Positions 26,439 to 35,487 of a stretch of 64,000 nt of DNA are shown here, one piece after another (position 1 is the first letter of the stretch; each line of letters starts with the position of its first letter). Source of the stretch: an uncultured Flavobacteriales bacterium. GTDB taxonomy: Bacteria; Bacteroidota; Bacteroidia; Flavobacteriales; BACL11. Position numbers and translations under genes: made by a program. The notes beneath the pieces were generated by a model. It searched no databases, had not been told where the DNA came from, and saw only the letters and a list, made by a program, of their open reading frames with translations. The DNA lies in NCBI GenBank assembly GCA_905478555.1, contig CAJQIZ010000017.1, positions 1 through 64,000 on the forward strand, written 5' to 3'.

Positions 26439-26891
26439 ATGAAATTAACACATATAAAAAATAGCGATAAATTAGATTTTTACTCTGTAGATGAAACTGC
26501 ATTTGAAAAAATACCATTATTTGAGGGAGGTGTACAAGCAGGAACCCCTACTTCTACAGATAACCAGCTAGATCTAGACTTAGACCTTCACGATCATTTA
26601 GTGAAAAATCCTTCTACTACATTTTGTGTAAAAGCAATTGGAGAAAGTATGAAAGATGCTGGAATACAAAGTGGAGATGTAATGATAGTAGATAAATCTT
26701 TAGAACCACAAAACAGAAGTATTGTAATTGCAGTAATAGATGGAGAATTTACAGTAAAGAGAGTTAATGTAAATGAAAGAGAATTATACCTAATGCCAGA
26801 AAATAGTAATTTTTCACCCATAAAAATAACTCAAGATATGAACTTTCAGATTTGGGGAGTAGTAACTTTTATTATACACAAAGCAATCTAA
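26439..26891 (+). CDS. umuD: UmuD-like S24 self-cleaving peptidase
   Basis: 150 residues, the size of UmuD. The cleavage bond is Ala34-Gly35 in GGVQAGTPTS, the nucleophile is Ser70 in GESMKDAGI and the general base is Lys107 in FTVKRV, all in the order expected for LexA/UmuD family Ser-Lys peptidases. There is no N-terminal winged-helix domain, which excludes LexA. UmuD' normally joins UmuC as DNA polymerase V for SOS mutagenesis. Here no umuC follows: the next gene is on the other strand. An inverted repeat at 26364-26381 is the only operator-like element seen. Confidence 0.88.
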   Translation: MKLTHIKNSDKLDFYSVDETAFEKIPLFEGGVQAGTPTSTDNQLDLDLDLHDHLVKNPSTTFCVKAIGESMKDAGIQSGDVMIVDKSLEPQNRSIVIAVIDGEFTVKRVNVNERELYLMPENSNFSPIKITQDMNFQIWGVVTFIIHKAI

Positions 26892-26924
26892 AAAAATTCC
26901 TAAGATTACTCAAAGGGATAATTT

Positions 26925-26941
26925 AAAGAGATGATCTTTAT
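26925..26941. terminator. Weak hairpin between convergent genes
   Basis: TAAAGA, loop GATGA, TCTTTA, then an AT-rich tail. It is short and AT-only at its base, so termination here is a guess from the convergent layout. Confidence 0.3.
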
Positions 26942-26953
26942 TAATAAAATTTT

Positions 26954-29900
26954 CTACTGCACAATTAACTTCTTATTTATAATTCTATTTTTTGTTTCTA
27001 TCTCTAATAAGTAAATTCCTTTTGAAAATTTAGAGATATTAATTTGTTTTTCATTATCCCCTATCATCAATATTTCTGAATAAACTAACTCCCCAACAGA
27101 ATTCATAACTTTTAAAGTAGAGTTTTTATTTGTTGTATTATCCCACTTTATAGTGAAAATTCCAGTAGATGGATTTGGGTAAACAAAGATATTAGTAAAG
27201 AATAACTCATCTACTGATGTAGCACATGTGTCAACATACACCATAATATCTTCATTGGAAACACATCCATTAGAATCTATTGCTTTTAGTAAATATAAGA
27301 AATCTTGAGAAGGAGAAAGCTCTATTTGTTGATTTTGTCCAATTACTGCATTTTCAGAAAACCAATAATATTGATAAAAGCCTGTAGACCCCTCCAAAGT
27401 AATAGTATCACCTAAACAAATTTCTGCAGGACTAGATGAAGAACTAATGTTCAATGTTGGAGATTGAAAATAATTTAGAACAGTATTTACCAAACTATCA
27501 CAAGAGTTAGATGATATAAAAGTATTTAAATAACTTCCTGGAGTGACATATATATTAGAACCAACTACGATACTATCTCCTTCACAAATAAATTGACGAT
27601 TATAGGAAATAAAAGGCTGAATTTCTATATCATAATAGAAATAATAGTACTGATTACCAGCATTAGAAGATGTAATATTGACAGGTCCAATATTAAACGG
27701 ATATGCAATTGAGTTTCCACTTCCAGCATTGTTTCTGTATAATCCTGAATTCCCTCCGTTAATTCCTAACTCATAATCAACACCAACTGGAATAATAAAA
27801 TTAAAAACTAAATTTTGGGATCCTGGATAAACAGTATGAATAGATTCTTGTAACACTACTCCATTATCATCTCTCAACTCAAAGGTGACTATATTGGTAT
27901 CTGCAGAGTAAACTGTTGCAGATTTCAATAAACTTGTAACAGTTGCATCTAAAAGTAAATGGCCATTATAATTGCTATATGATCCAGTAATAGTATCTAT
28001 TAATCCACCACTAATTGTATTATAATTAGCTGAAATTATATTTAAATAAGTAGTCACCACACTATCACATCCATTTGAAGTTGCAAGTGTATCAGAATAA
28101 ACTCCTGAATTTAAATAAGTACTTATGCCAACAGTAATACTATCTCCAATACAAATAGTTTGTTGATTTGTTGAAGTAACAGTAAATATGTTAACTGAAG
28201 TTGTTACAATACTATCACATCCATTTATAGAGATTAATGTATCTGAATAATTTCCAGATGAATAATATGTACTTGTTCCAACCGAAACACTATCTCCTAA
28301 ACAGATAGTTTGGATATTAGAACTAGATCCTCCACTAATACTATCAACAATCAAAATAGTTGTAACTATACTATCGCATCCATGAATTGTAACTAAAGAA
28401 TCTGTATACATTCCAGTTGAGTCGTATATATTACCATTGAGAACATAAGTTTCTCCATTACAAATAGTTTGATTATTTGTATAAGAAGCATTCGGATAAA
28501 CTACCAAATTGGTAAACACTAAACTATCACATCCTATTGAGGAAATTAAGCTATCGGTATAAACCCCTGTTGTATTATATATATTCCCAGCAACTATAAT
28601 ATTTTCACCATCACAAATAGAATAGTTAGTTGGTTGTGAAGATTGTTTTACTTCAATATCATAAAAGAAATAATAATAATTTCCTCCAGCACTTGAAGAT
28701 GTTACTGCTGCTAATGAACTAAAATTATATGGATAAATTACTCCTGAATTATTTCTAAATAAGTTATTACTTGCACCATTTATTCCAATCTCATAATCCA
28801 ATCCAGCAGACATTAAATAATTAAAATATATTCTATGTCCTCCAGGAATAACATTAACAGTTGTATCATATAGTACATTTCCGTTATCATCTCTAATCTC
28901 AAAAGTTGATAAGGAAGTGTCAGCAGAATATATAACTGCAGAAACTAACTCTGATGGAATATAACAACTCAATTCTAAATTTTGCTGACCTGAATAGAAA
29001 CCACCACCTCCTAATATATTATTTGGAATACCTCCAAAAATTGCATTGAACTGAGAATAAATTGTTAAGTTAGTATGTACAATACTATCACATCCAATTG
29101 AACTTTGTATTGTATCGGAATAATTTCCATTAGAGTTATAAACTGAATTCCCTACAACAATACTATCTCCATCACAAATAGTTATATCCTGATAAGTTGG
29201 AGTCTGAACTGTAAGATTTGTAGTAATGATACTATCACAACCTGCAGAGTTGACTAAGGTGTCTATATATATTCCAGAAGTAGTATAATTATTAAATCCA
29301 ACAGCAACTAAATTCCCATCACAAATAGTCAGGTTATTAGTTACGTTAGATGCAGATACAGATAATACAGTTAAATTCGTAGAAATAATACTATCACAAC
29401 CGTTAAAAGCAAGTAAAGTATCAGAATAAAATCCTGTAGAATCATATGTGCTATTTCCCACTGTTATTGATAATCCGTTACAAATAGTATCTGTAATTGA
29501 TGTGTAGGAATTAGTAGCACTATCACAAACACAAGCATTGTGGAAACCAATATTTGTCCAATCATTTTGTGATAGAACTATCCATTGTGAATTAATAGGA
29601 TCAATTCCAGCAGCATTTGTCCAAGATGTATCTCCTTGAGATAGTGGACATTTCCTAACTAATGTATGGTTTCGTGTTGCAGCTCCAACCCCAGCAACAT
29701 CCCATCCTTGTCCTGGATCTGCATCCCAATCACCAATCCAATCCAAAATGACATATCCACCAGCTATTGGCCCAACAGGAGTTGTTGGTTCTGTACCGTA
29801 AACTAAAGCCATTCCATCATCACCATTACTTAAAGATCCATAATCCATATCAGCCTCCGCTATTATAAACGGATCAGCAGATGGATGAACAACAATATAA

Positions 29901-30532
29901 ACATCATGAGGCAATACTACAGATCCAGTATCAAAATCTACCCAAAACTCAAATACACCATTATAATTTGTTGAAGAACTATTTACCCTAGCAAAAGCAT
30001 AATTAGTTAAATCTACAGTATCAGAAGTTGGATTATATATTTCAAAATATTTATTATTTGAACTACCCTCCGCATATTCAGAAAAGTAAAGATTTTCAGA
30101 TGGAGGTAGTGGATATATACAACTTCCATCATCTATATTTGCCAAAAGATTATAATTTGTAGCTGTTGAATCTGTACATCCATATGTAGCAACAGAATTA
30201 ACAATAATTACTCCTTTCATTCCAGAATCAGCATGTGGCTGACATACATAATAATATGTTCTAGCAGAGTCTGCAATAAAATATCCACCAGGCGATCCAA
30301 GAGCAAAATAAAATCCTCCATTATAAGTTGTATCATTAGCACTCCATATAGATTCATCTACCTCAACAGCATTATGATATCCAAGAGATCCAAATTCAAC
30401 AGTATCTCCAAGATTAATAGTTACAGTATCTGGATCAAAAGTCATTCCAGCAGTATTAATTGTATGTACTTGTGAAAATAAAGTGAAGCAAGCAAATAAT
30501 AAAATAGATAAAAAATGTAATCGTAATTTCAT
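26954..30532 (-). CDS. Giant secreted protein: cupredoxin + two-Cys motif + lamin-tail domain + repeats + T9SS sorting domain
   Basis: 1192 residues from the ATG at 30532; a TTG at 30577 extends the frame but would bury the signal peptide MKLRLHFLSILLFACFTLFS. Residues ~22-113 resemble a plastocyanin/cupredoxin, with a full type-1 copper set: His53 (GYHNAV), then Cys97, His100 and Met105 in VCQPHADSGM. Next is a GCTDSTATNYN...DDGSC motif, then a lamin-tail-type domain (NLYFSEYAEGSSNNKYFEIYN). Eight repeats of ~45 residues follow, each with TICxGDSIxVG near the start and GCDSIVxTNL near the end. Two homologous ~130-residue domains (ending YYYFFYDIEV and YYYFYYDIEI) interrupt them. A PKD/Ig-like domain and a type A T9SS sorting domain (VYPNPSTGIFTIKW ... 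KGIYLLEI) end the protein. Probably surface-exposed; electron transfer or copper binding is inferred from the ligands only. Confidence 0.87.
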   Translation of the reverse strand: MKLRLHFLSILLFACFTLFSQVHTINTAGMTFDPDTVTINLGDTVEFGSLGYHNAVEVDESIWSANDTTYNGGFYFALGSPGGYFIADSARTYYYVCQPHADSGMKGVIIVNSVATYGCTDSTATNYNLLANIDDGSCIYPLPPSENLYFSEYAEGSSNNKYFEIYNPTSDTVDLTNYAFARVNSSSTNYNGVFEFWVDFDTGSVVLPHDVYIVVHPSADPFIIAEADMDYGSLSNGDDGMALVYGTEPTTPVGPIAGGYVILDWIGDWDADPGQGWDVAGVGAATRNHTLVRKCPLSQGDTSWTNAAGIDPINSQWIVLSQNDWTNIGFHNACVCDSATNSYTSITDTICNGLSITVGNSTYDSTGFYSDTLLAFNGCDSIISTNLTVLSVSASNVTNNLTICDGNLVAVGFNNYTTSGIYIDTLVNSAGCDSIITTNLTVQTPTYQDITICDGDSIVVGNSVYNSNGNYSDTIQSSIGCDSIVHTNLTIYSQFNAIFGGIPNNILGGGGFYSGQQNLELSCYIPSELVSAVIYSADTSLSTFEIRDDNGNVLYDTTVNVIPGGHRIYFNYLMSAGLDYEIGINGASNNLFRNNSGVIYPYNFSSLAAVTSSSAGGNYYYFFYDIEVKQSSQPTNYSICDGENIIVAGNIYNTTGVYTDSLISSIGCDSLVFTNLVVYPNASYTNNQTICNGETYVLNGNIYDSTGMYTDSLVTIHGCDSIVTTILIVDSISGGSSSNIQTICLGDSVSVGTSTYYSSGNYSDTLISINGCDSIVTTSVNIFTVTSTNQQTICIGDSITVGISTYLNSGVYSDTLATSNGCDSVVTTYLNIISANYNTISGGLIDTITGSYSNYNGHLLLDATVTSLLKSATVYSADTNIVTFELRDDNGVVLQESIHTVYPGSQNLVFNFIIPVGVDYELGINGGNSGLYRNNAGSGNSIAYPFNIGPVNITSSNAGNQYYYFYYDIEIQPFISYNRQFICEGDSIVVGSNIYVTPGSYLNTFISSNSCDSLVNTVLNYFQSPTLNISSSSSPAEICLGDTITLEGSTGFYQYYWFSENAVIGQNQQIELSPSQDFLYLLKAIDSNGCVSNEDIMVYVDTCATSVDELFFTNIFVYPNPSTGIFTIKWDNTTNKNSTLKVMNSVGELVYSEILMIGDNEKQINISKFSKGIYLLEIETKNRIINKKLIVQ
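27470..29505 (-). repeat. Coding repeat region of the giant T9SS protein
   Basis: Eight copies of a ~45-codon unit with two cysteines, recognisable on the plus strand by a recurrent ACTATCACAxCC run (codons for GCDSI). They are grouped 3 + 4 + 1, interrupted by two copies of a ~130-codon domain at about 29050-28648 and 28033-27612. Units have drifted to perhaps 50-60% identity, so they are old compared with the 102-bp repeat at 2531. Confidence 0.85.
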
Positions 30533-30562
30533 AATATTAAGTTTTTTAGAGATGTAAAAGTA

Positions 30563-30595
30563 CAAAAAAAATCCCAATGATTTCTCAAAGGGATT
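30563..30595 (-). terminator. Intrinsic terminator of rny
   Basis: Minus strand: AATCCC, TT, TGA, GAAA loop, TCA, TT, GGGATT and a long T-tract. The stem has a central TT/TT mismatch. It lies about 30 bases past the rny stop codon and just upstream of the giant T9SS gene. Confidence 0.75.
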
Positions 30596-30626
30596 TCTTT
30601 AACTAATAATTAAAACAAAGAACAAT

Positions 30627-32162
30627 TTACTTAGCGTATGATATCGCCCTAGTTTCTCTAATAACAGTAACCTTAACCTGTCCAGGATAAGTCATGTCAT
30701 TTTGTATTTTTTCAGATATCTGGAACGATAATTTTCCAGCATCTGCATCTGTAACTTTTTCACTTTCAACCACTACCCTAAGTTCTCTACCAGCTTGTAT
30801 TGCATAAGATTTTACAACCCCAGGAAATTCTAATGCAGTATCTTCTAATTCTTTAATTCTACTAATGTACGAATCTAATATTTGTCTCCTAGCACCTGGT
30901 CTAGCACCAGAAACCGCATCACAAACCTGAATAAGTGGAGAAATTAAAGAAGTCATTTCAATCTCATCATGGTGAGCTCCAATAGCATTACAAACATCTG
31001 CTTTTTCGCCATATTTTTCAGCCAATTGCATTCCTAAAATTGCGTGAGGAGTCTCTGCATTATCTTCAGGAACCTTACCAATATCGTGTAACAAACCTGC
31101 TCTCTTAGCCGCTTTACTATCTAAACCTAATTCGGCAGCCATTGTAGCACAAAGGTTTGCTGTTTCTCTACTATGTTGTAATAAATTTTGACCGTAAGAA
31201 GATCTGTATCTCATTCTACCAACCATTCTGATTAATTCAGGGTGTAAACCATGAATTCCTAAATCGATAGTAGTTTTCTTACCTATTTCAATAATTTCAT
31301 CCTCTATCTCTTTTCTGGTTTTTTTAACTACTTCTTCAATTCTAGCAGGATGAATTCTACCATCTGTAACCAACTTATGAAGTGCAAGACGCGCAATTTC
31401 TCTTCTTACAGAATCAAAACAAGAAATAATAATTGCTTCTGGAGTATCGTCTACGATAACATCTACACCAGTAGCCTCTTCAAAAGCACGAATATTCCTT
31501 CCCTCTCTTCCGATAATCATACCTTTTATTGCATCTGATTCAATATTAAATACTGAAACTGCATTTTCAACAGCATGTTCAGTAGCAGTTCTTTGTATAG
31601 TTTGTATAACAATCTTTTTTGCTTCCTGATTAGCTGTCAATTTCGCCTCTTCAATTGTATCCTGAATAATAGATAAAGCCTCAGTTTTAGCTTCATCTTT
31701 CAAGGTATCTACTAATTCTTTTTTAGCTTGTTCGGCACTTAGGTTTGAAATAACCTCTAACTGTTGAATCTGTCTTTGTTTAGCAGAATCTACTTCTTCT
31801 TGTTTTTTATGAAGAATTTCTTTTTGTTTCCCCACAACTATTTTTTCATCCGAAAGTTCTTTGTCCTTACGGTTCATTTCTCCTAGTCTTTGGTTTAACT
31901 TTGTCTCTTTCTCCTTTACTCTAGCAGAAGCTTTATTTATATCTTTATTTTTTTCGTTTATTGATTTTTCATGTGCTGATTTTAATTCGATAAACTTTTC
32001 TTTTGCTTGTAGTATCTTTTCTTTTTTTATTCTTTCGGCTTCTTTCTTTGCATCTTCAATAATAGTATTGTTTTTTGAAGAATTAATATTTTTTAACACA
32101 AAGAATGAAATTAAAGCACCTGCTAAAAGTGCAATTATTCCAATAATTATTGTTGCTTCCAT
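30627..32162 (-). CDS. rny: Ribonuclease Y
   Basis: 511 residues. Membrane-anchored endoribonuclease that starts mRNA decay. An N-terminal transmembrane helix ([21 protein letters not shown]) is followed by a long charged coiled coil to ~residue 200. Then come a KH domain with the loop [21 protein letters not shown] and an HD domain with the metal motif [11 protein letters not shown] plus [10 protein letters not shown]. It is full length for the family. It lies immediately downstream of the 6S RNA candidate, with zapA further upstream on the same strand. Confidence 0.96.
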   Translation of the reverse strand: MEATIIIGIIALLAGALISFFVLKNINSSKNNTIIEDAKKEAERIKKEKILQAKEKFIELKSAHEKSINEKNKDINKASARVKEKETKLNQRLGEMNRKDKELSDEKIVVGKQKEILHKKQEEVDSAKQRQIQQLEVISNLSAEQAKKELVDTLKDEAKTEALSIIQDTIEEAKLTANQEAKKIVIQTIQRTATEHAVENAVSVFNIESDAIKGMIIGREGRNIRAFEEATGVDVIVDDTPEAIIISCFDSVRREIARLALHKLVTDGRIHPARIEEVVKKTRKEIEDEIIEIGKKTTIDLGIHGLHPELIRMVGRMRYRSSYGQNLLQHSRETANLCATMAAELGLDSKAAKRAGLLHDIGKVPEDNAETPHAILGMQLAEKYGEKADVCNAIGAHHDEIEMTSLISPLIQVCDAVSGARPGARRQILDSYISRIKELEDTALEFPGVVKSYAIQAGRELRVVVESEKVTDADAGKLSFQISEKIQNDMTYPGQVKVTVIRETRAISYAK

Positions 32163-32185
32163 TTTTTTTATTTTAAATTGGTTAA

Positions 32186-32366
32186 TAAAAAACCCACACT
32201 AGTTCTGTTAAATTCCTAATAAAATAGGGATAAAGATGCCGAACAATCTCAAAAGTCCACTGTCCTCCAATAGGAGAAACCCAAAGGGTTGAGGCCTGTT
32301 TTTAAAAATTCGAGTCATACTCTAATTTCTTAACTGTTGAATTTAACAATTATAACTAATGCGGGT
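32186..32366 (-). ncRNA. ssrS: 6S RNA (SsrS) candidate
   Basis: The ~180-nt gap between zapA and rny folds as a long closed RNA on the minus strand. The 5' arm ACCCGCATTAGTT (32366-32354) pairs along its whole 13-base length, with two G-U pairs, with AACTAGTGTGGGT (32204-32192). After a small internal loop, GTTAAATTC (32347-32339) pairs perfectly with GAATTTAAC (32215-32207). A large, weakly paired centre follows, then an inner arm with CCTCAA/TTGAG-type pairing and small hairpins such as CTCCTATTGGAG. A T-tract follows the closing stem. Size, closing stem plus central bubble, and a zapA neighbour all fit 6S RNA, which sequesters housekeeping RNA polymerase in stationary phase. I did not check it against a covariance model. 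Confidence 0.75.
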
Positions 32367-32389
32367 AATTAATTTTTTATGTAAAAGAA

Positions 32390-32671
32390 CTATATAATTT
32401 TTGATAAAGCAGATTCGATACTATCTAGTTTCAACTGAACATCTTTATTGTCTTTACTAGTGGAATTACTTACAGATTCAAATTTAGTAGCTATCTCTAT
32501 TAAACACATAGCAAGTAAATCTTGCCTATCTTTAATAGCATAATTTTTCTCATAAAACTTTAGTCGTTCTTCAATCTTTTTAACAGATTTACGAATATTT
32601 TCTTCCGCATCTCTATTTATGGTCATAGGATAAGTCCTATTTGCAATATTTATTTTAATGTTTAACGACAT
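32390..32671 (-). CDS. zapA: Cell division protein ZapA
   Basis: 93 residues, MSLNIKINIANRTYPMTINRDAEENIRKSV followed by a helical C-terminal half (KIEERLKFYEKNYAIKDRQDLLAMCLIEIA). Small protein that bundles FtsZ filaments at midcell. It follows a coiled-coil protein by 22 bases and precedes the 6S RNA candidate. Confidence 0.9.
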   Translation of the reverse strand: MSLNIKINIANRTYPMTINRDAEENIRKSVKKIEERLKFYEKNYAIKDRQDLLAMCLIEIATKFESVSNSTSKDNKDVQLKLDSIESALSKII

Positions 32672-32693
32672 AATCTAATATTATCTTCTGTAT

Positions 32694-32978
32694 CTACTTG
32701 TTCAAAAGTGCAATGCACTTGTCTATCTCCCGCACGTACTCATTTATTTTTTGTCGACTTTCTTTATTTTTCTCTACATCCTGAGTAACTATCGACTTTG
32801 TTATTCTTAATAAATTTATTTTTTCTTCTAACCTTTTAATTTCCTCTTTTCTTTCAGATAAATCTGATTTTAAAACTAAATTCTGACTCAGAATTTCCTC
32901 TTTTTCTTTCCTAACAGAATCGTACAATGATATAATTTTCAGTACTTTTTTCTCTATATTTATTACTACTTTATTCAT
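32694..32978 (-). CDS. Small coiled-coil protein upstream of zapA
   Basis: 94 residues, almost entirely helical with heptad-like spacing (EEILSQNLVLKSDLSERKEEIKRLEEKINLL). No catalytic motif, signal or membrane helix. Bacteroidota genomes often carry a small coiled-coil gene directly before zapA. A role in division, for instance like ZapB, is only a guess from position and shape. Confidence 0.75.
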   Translation of the reverse strand: MNKVVINIEKKVLKIISLYDSVRKEKEEILSQNLVLKSDLSERKEEIKRLEEKINLLRITKSIVTQDVEKNKESRQKINEYVREIDKCIALLNK

Positions 32979-32993
32979 AAACTTTAATTGTTA

Positions 32994-33001
32994 CAAACTT
33001 A
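32994..33001 (-). promoter_or_regulatory. Bacteroidota -7 box candidate for the zapA unit
   Basis: Minus strand TAAGTTTG matches TAnnTTTG, 15 bases before the start at 32978. Confidence 0.45.
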
Positions 33002-33036
33002 TATATTTTAAGTCAATTTTTAACACTTATTGATGT

Positions 33037-33044
33037 TATATTTG
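33037..33044 (+). promoter_or_regulatory. Bacteroidota -7 box candidate for the M23 peptidase
   Basis: TATATTTG matches TAnnTTTG, 22 bases before the ATG at 33067. Confidence 0.45.
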
Positions 33045-33066
33045 TAAATCTTTTAATAAAATATTG

Positions 33067-34764
33067 ATGAAAAAACTTTTAGCACTTCTATTCACCCTTA
33101 TATCAGTAAGTTCGTTCTCTCAGAATTACATTTCTCCATTTGACTTTCCACTATACCTTTCAGGTACATTTGGAGAATTAAGAAGTAATCATTTTCATTC
33201 AGGAATTGATATAAAAACAGAAAGTGTAGAAGGAAAGAAAATTTACGCAATTGAAGATGGATACATTAGCAGAATTAAAATATCTACTTGGGGATATGGA
33301 AGAGTACTGTATATAGTTCATCCTAAAACAGGACACACATCAGTATATGCGCATATGCAACAATTTAATAATGAAATTGAAAAAATCATTAAGAAAGAAC
33401 AATACAGAAAAGAAAGTTTTGAAGTGAACTTCTATCCTATCAAAAACACTATCTTAGTAAGTCAAGGGGAGGTAATCGGATTGTCAGGAAATTCAGGAGG
33501 TAGCGGTGGACCTCATCTACATTTTGAAATAAGAGATACTAAAACAGAACACGCTTTAAATCCTCTAGAATATGGATTTGAGGTACTGGACAATATAAAT
33601 CCTATACTCTCTGAAATAAAAATATATCCTCATAAAAACTCCTCTGTAAATAACAAAAGTATAGGACTAAAAATACCACTAATTAAAAAAGATGGAAACT
33701 ATCAACTCCAGTCAGAATCAACCATTAAAGTAAATGGAGATGTTTCTTTTGGAATAAGTACTTTTGATAGACAAAATGGAGCTCCTTATAATAAAAATGG
33801 AGTTTATTCTATAAAAATGTATTCTGATGATCAGTTAATACACCATTTTGAAGTAGACGAGCTTAGTTTTTCAGAAAAAAAATTCATAAATTCTCATATA
33901 GATTATAAAGAATACTCCGATAACAATATTCGATTTAATAGATGTTTTTCGCTTCCCTACAATAAACTATCCAACTATAAACTAAATTTAAACAAAGGTA
34001 TTTTAAGTTTTAAGGATACTTTAATTCATCAAATTAAATTTGAAGTAAGTGATATTGAAGGAAATACTTCTGTAATTCAATTTGAAGTTCAGTCGCAAAC
34101 ATCTTCCCCTAATTTTGAACAGATTGATAATGGAGACATCTGCTTATATGATGAAGCTATGGTGTTTGAACGAATTGATTTTAAAGCTCATATACCCGCT
34201 TATTCCTTATATGAAGATTGTTATTTAAATTATTCTGTAGGATTAAAAACAGATAATACATTATCTAGAATCTATCATTTTATGAATAAAAATATCCCTT
34301 TACATAAAGAGATTGTAATAACTATAAAAGATAGGGTTCCTGAAAGAATAAGAGAAAAAAGTTATATTGCAATAGAAAGAGAAGATGGAAGTTTTAAATA
34401 CAAAGGGAAAACCTGGAAAGATGGGGATATACTGGCAAAAACTATAGAATTTGGTGCATTTGCTATTGTAGCTGACACTTTAAACCCTATTATCTCTAAT
34501 TATAATTACAATTTCACATATAATATAACTGATAATTACTGGGGAAATATTTCAGTAAAAATAGCAGATAATGAAAGTGGAATTTCTTTTTATAGAGGTG
34601 AAGTAGATGGAAAATGGGTTTTAATGGAATATGACTATAAGTCTGATCTGTTGATTTATTATATAGAAAGAGAGAAAATGAAAAAAGGAGAACACACTTT
34701 AAGAGTAGTGGTAAAAGATAAACTAAATAATAAAACTACTTTTACTAAAAAGTTTAATTACTAA
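33067..34764 (+). CDS. Secreted M23 (LytM-type) metallopeptidase
   Basis: 565 residues from the ATG at 33067; a TTG one codon earlier is also possible. The signal peptide is MKKLLALLFTLISVSSFSQ. The LytM zinc motifs are in place very near the N-terminus: His44 and Asp48 (HFHSGIDIK), His96 (YAHMQQF) and the HLH at 150-152 (GGPHLHFEIRD). M23 enzymes cut peptidoglycan cross-bridges or serve as activators when inactive; here all ligands are kept, so activity is expected. The remaining ~400 residues form several beta-rich domains of unknown role, with no T9SS sorting domain. Single gene, divergent from the zapA unit. Confidence 0.92.
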   Translation: MKKLLALLFTLISVSSFSQNYISPFDFPLYLSGTFGELRSNHFHSGIDIKTESVEGKKIYAIEDGYISRIKISTWGYGRVLYIVHPKTGHTSVYAHMQQFNNEIEKIIKKEQYRKESFEVNFYPIKNTILVSQGEVIGLSGNSGGSGGPHLHFEIRDTKTEHALNPLEYGFEVLDNINPILSEIKIYPHKNSSVNNKSIGLKIPLIKKDGNYQLQSESTIKVNGDVSFGISTFDRQNGAPYNKNGVYSIKMYSDDQLIHHFEVDELSFSEKKFINSHIDYKEYSDNNIRFNRCFSLPYNKLSNYKLNLNKGILSFKDTLIHQIKFEVSDIEGNTSVIQFEVQSQTSSPNFEQIDNGDICLYDEAMVFERIDFKAHIPAYSLYEDCYLNYSVGLKTDNTLSRIYHFMNKNIPLHKEIVITIKDRVPERIREKSYIAIEREDGSFKYKGKTWKDGDILAKTIEFGAFAIVADTLNPIISNYNYNFTYNITDNYWGNISVKIADNESGISFYRGEVDGKWVLMEYDYKSDLLIYYIEREKMKKGEHTLRVVVKDKLNNKTTFTKKFNY

Positions 34765-34851
34765 TATTTAGACCAAATTGCTAATGTTTTTCCTTTCATA
34801 TCACAAAGATTAATATAATACACTATCTCTATTAACATGCAAGATTAAAAT

Positions 34852-35451
34852 CTATTTATTTTTTAAATTATCCTTTGCAAATTGCTCCATAAATTTCTTT
34901 AAATCGAAACTAACTTCAGAATATACTTTTATCAATTCCTCTTCTGTTCCTTTTGCTTTTGCAGGGTCAGGGAAACTATTGTGTATCATTTTTGCAGAAG
35001 AAGGGAAAACAGGACAAATTTCCTTTGCATTGTCGCAAACCGTAATTACAAAATTGAATTCAATGTCTTTGTATTCATCTATATTATTAGATGTATTTGA
35101 TGAGATATCTATTCCTTCCAAAGCCATCACCTTTACCGAATAAGGATTTACTTTTTCTGGTTTTGTACCTGCAGAGTAGACCTCAATATTGTTAGATGTA
35201 AAATGTTTTAACCAGGCATCTGCTATTTGTGATCGGCAAGAATTCCCTGTACATAATATCAATACTTTTTTCGTCTGTTTTTTCTTTTTCACAAACTTCA
35301 TAAAGTCTCTATCTTTATCATTACTCATACCTGCGACTAAAAATGATTTATCATCTTCTTCAGAAAAAGTACCTGGTGCATCTGCTCTTTCTAAAAAGTC
35401 TTCTATATCAGGATCTTCTTGCCACTTATTTTCTTTTTTTTCTTTAGTCAT
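34852..35451 (-). CDS. Arsenate reductase-like protein of the low-Mr phosphatase fold, with N-terminal extension
   Basis: 199 residues. Residues ~61-199 match thioredoxin-coupled ArsC (LMW-PTP fold). The P-loop is CTGNSCRSQ starting at Cys67 and the redox pair is Cys139/Cys146 in TVCDNAKEICP, so the three-cysteine relay is complete. Asp in FPDPAK supplies the general acid. The first ~60 residues are an acidic, then lysine-rich tail (EDPDIEDFLERADAPGTFSEEDD ... KFVKKKKQTKK) that is not part of the usual ~130-residue enzyme. No other ars genes are adjacent. Single gene. Confidence 0.87.
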   Translation of the reverse strand: MTKEKKENKWQEDPDIEDFLERADAPGTFSEEDDKSFLVAGMSNDKDRDFMKFVKKKKQTKKVLILCTGNSCRSQIADAWLKHFTSNNIEVYSAGTKPEKVNPYSVKVMALEGIDISSNTSNNIDEYKDIEFNFVITVCDNAKEICPVFPSSAKMIHNSFPDPAKAKGTEEELIKVYSEVSFDLKKFMEQFAKDNLKNK

Positions 35452-35487
35452 TTGTTTCTATTCTAATTTAGATATTTACTAAATAAA

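Noticed and set aside
26439-26891. LexA repressor
   Set aside because: There is no N-terminal winged-helix DNA-binding domain and the length is that of UmuD.
27470-29505. Regularly spaced short repeats that could look like a CRISPR array
   Set aside because: They are diverged copies within one long open frame and encode the GCDSI and TICxGDS parts of a protein repeat. Unit length is about 135 bases and there is no constant repeat with unique spacers.
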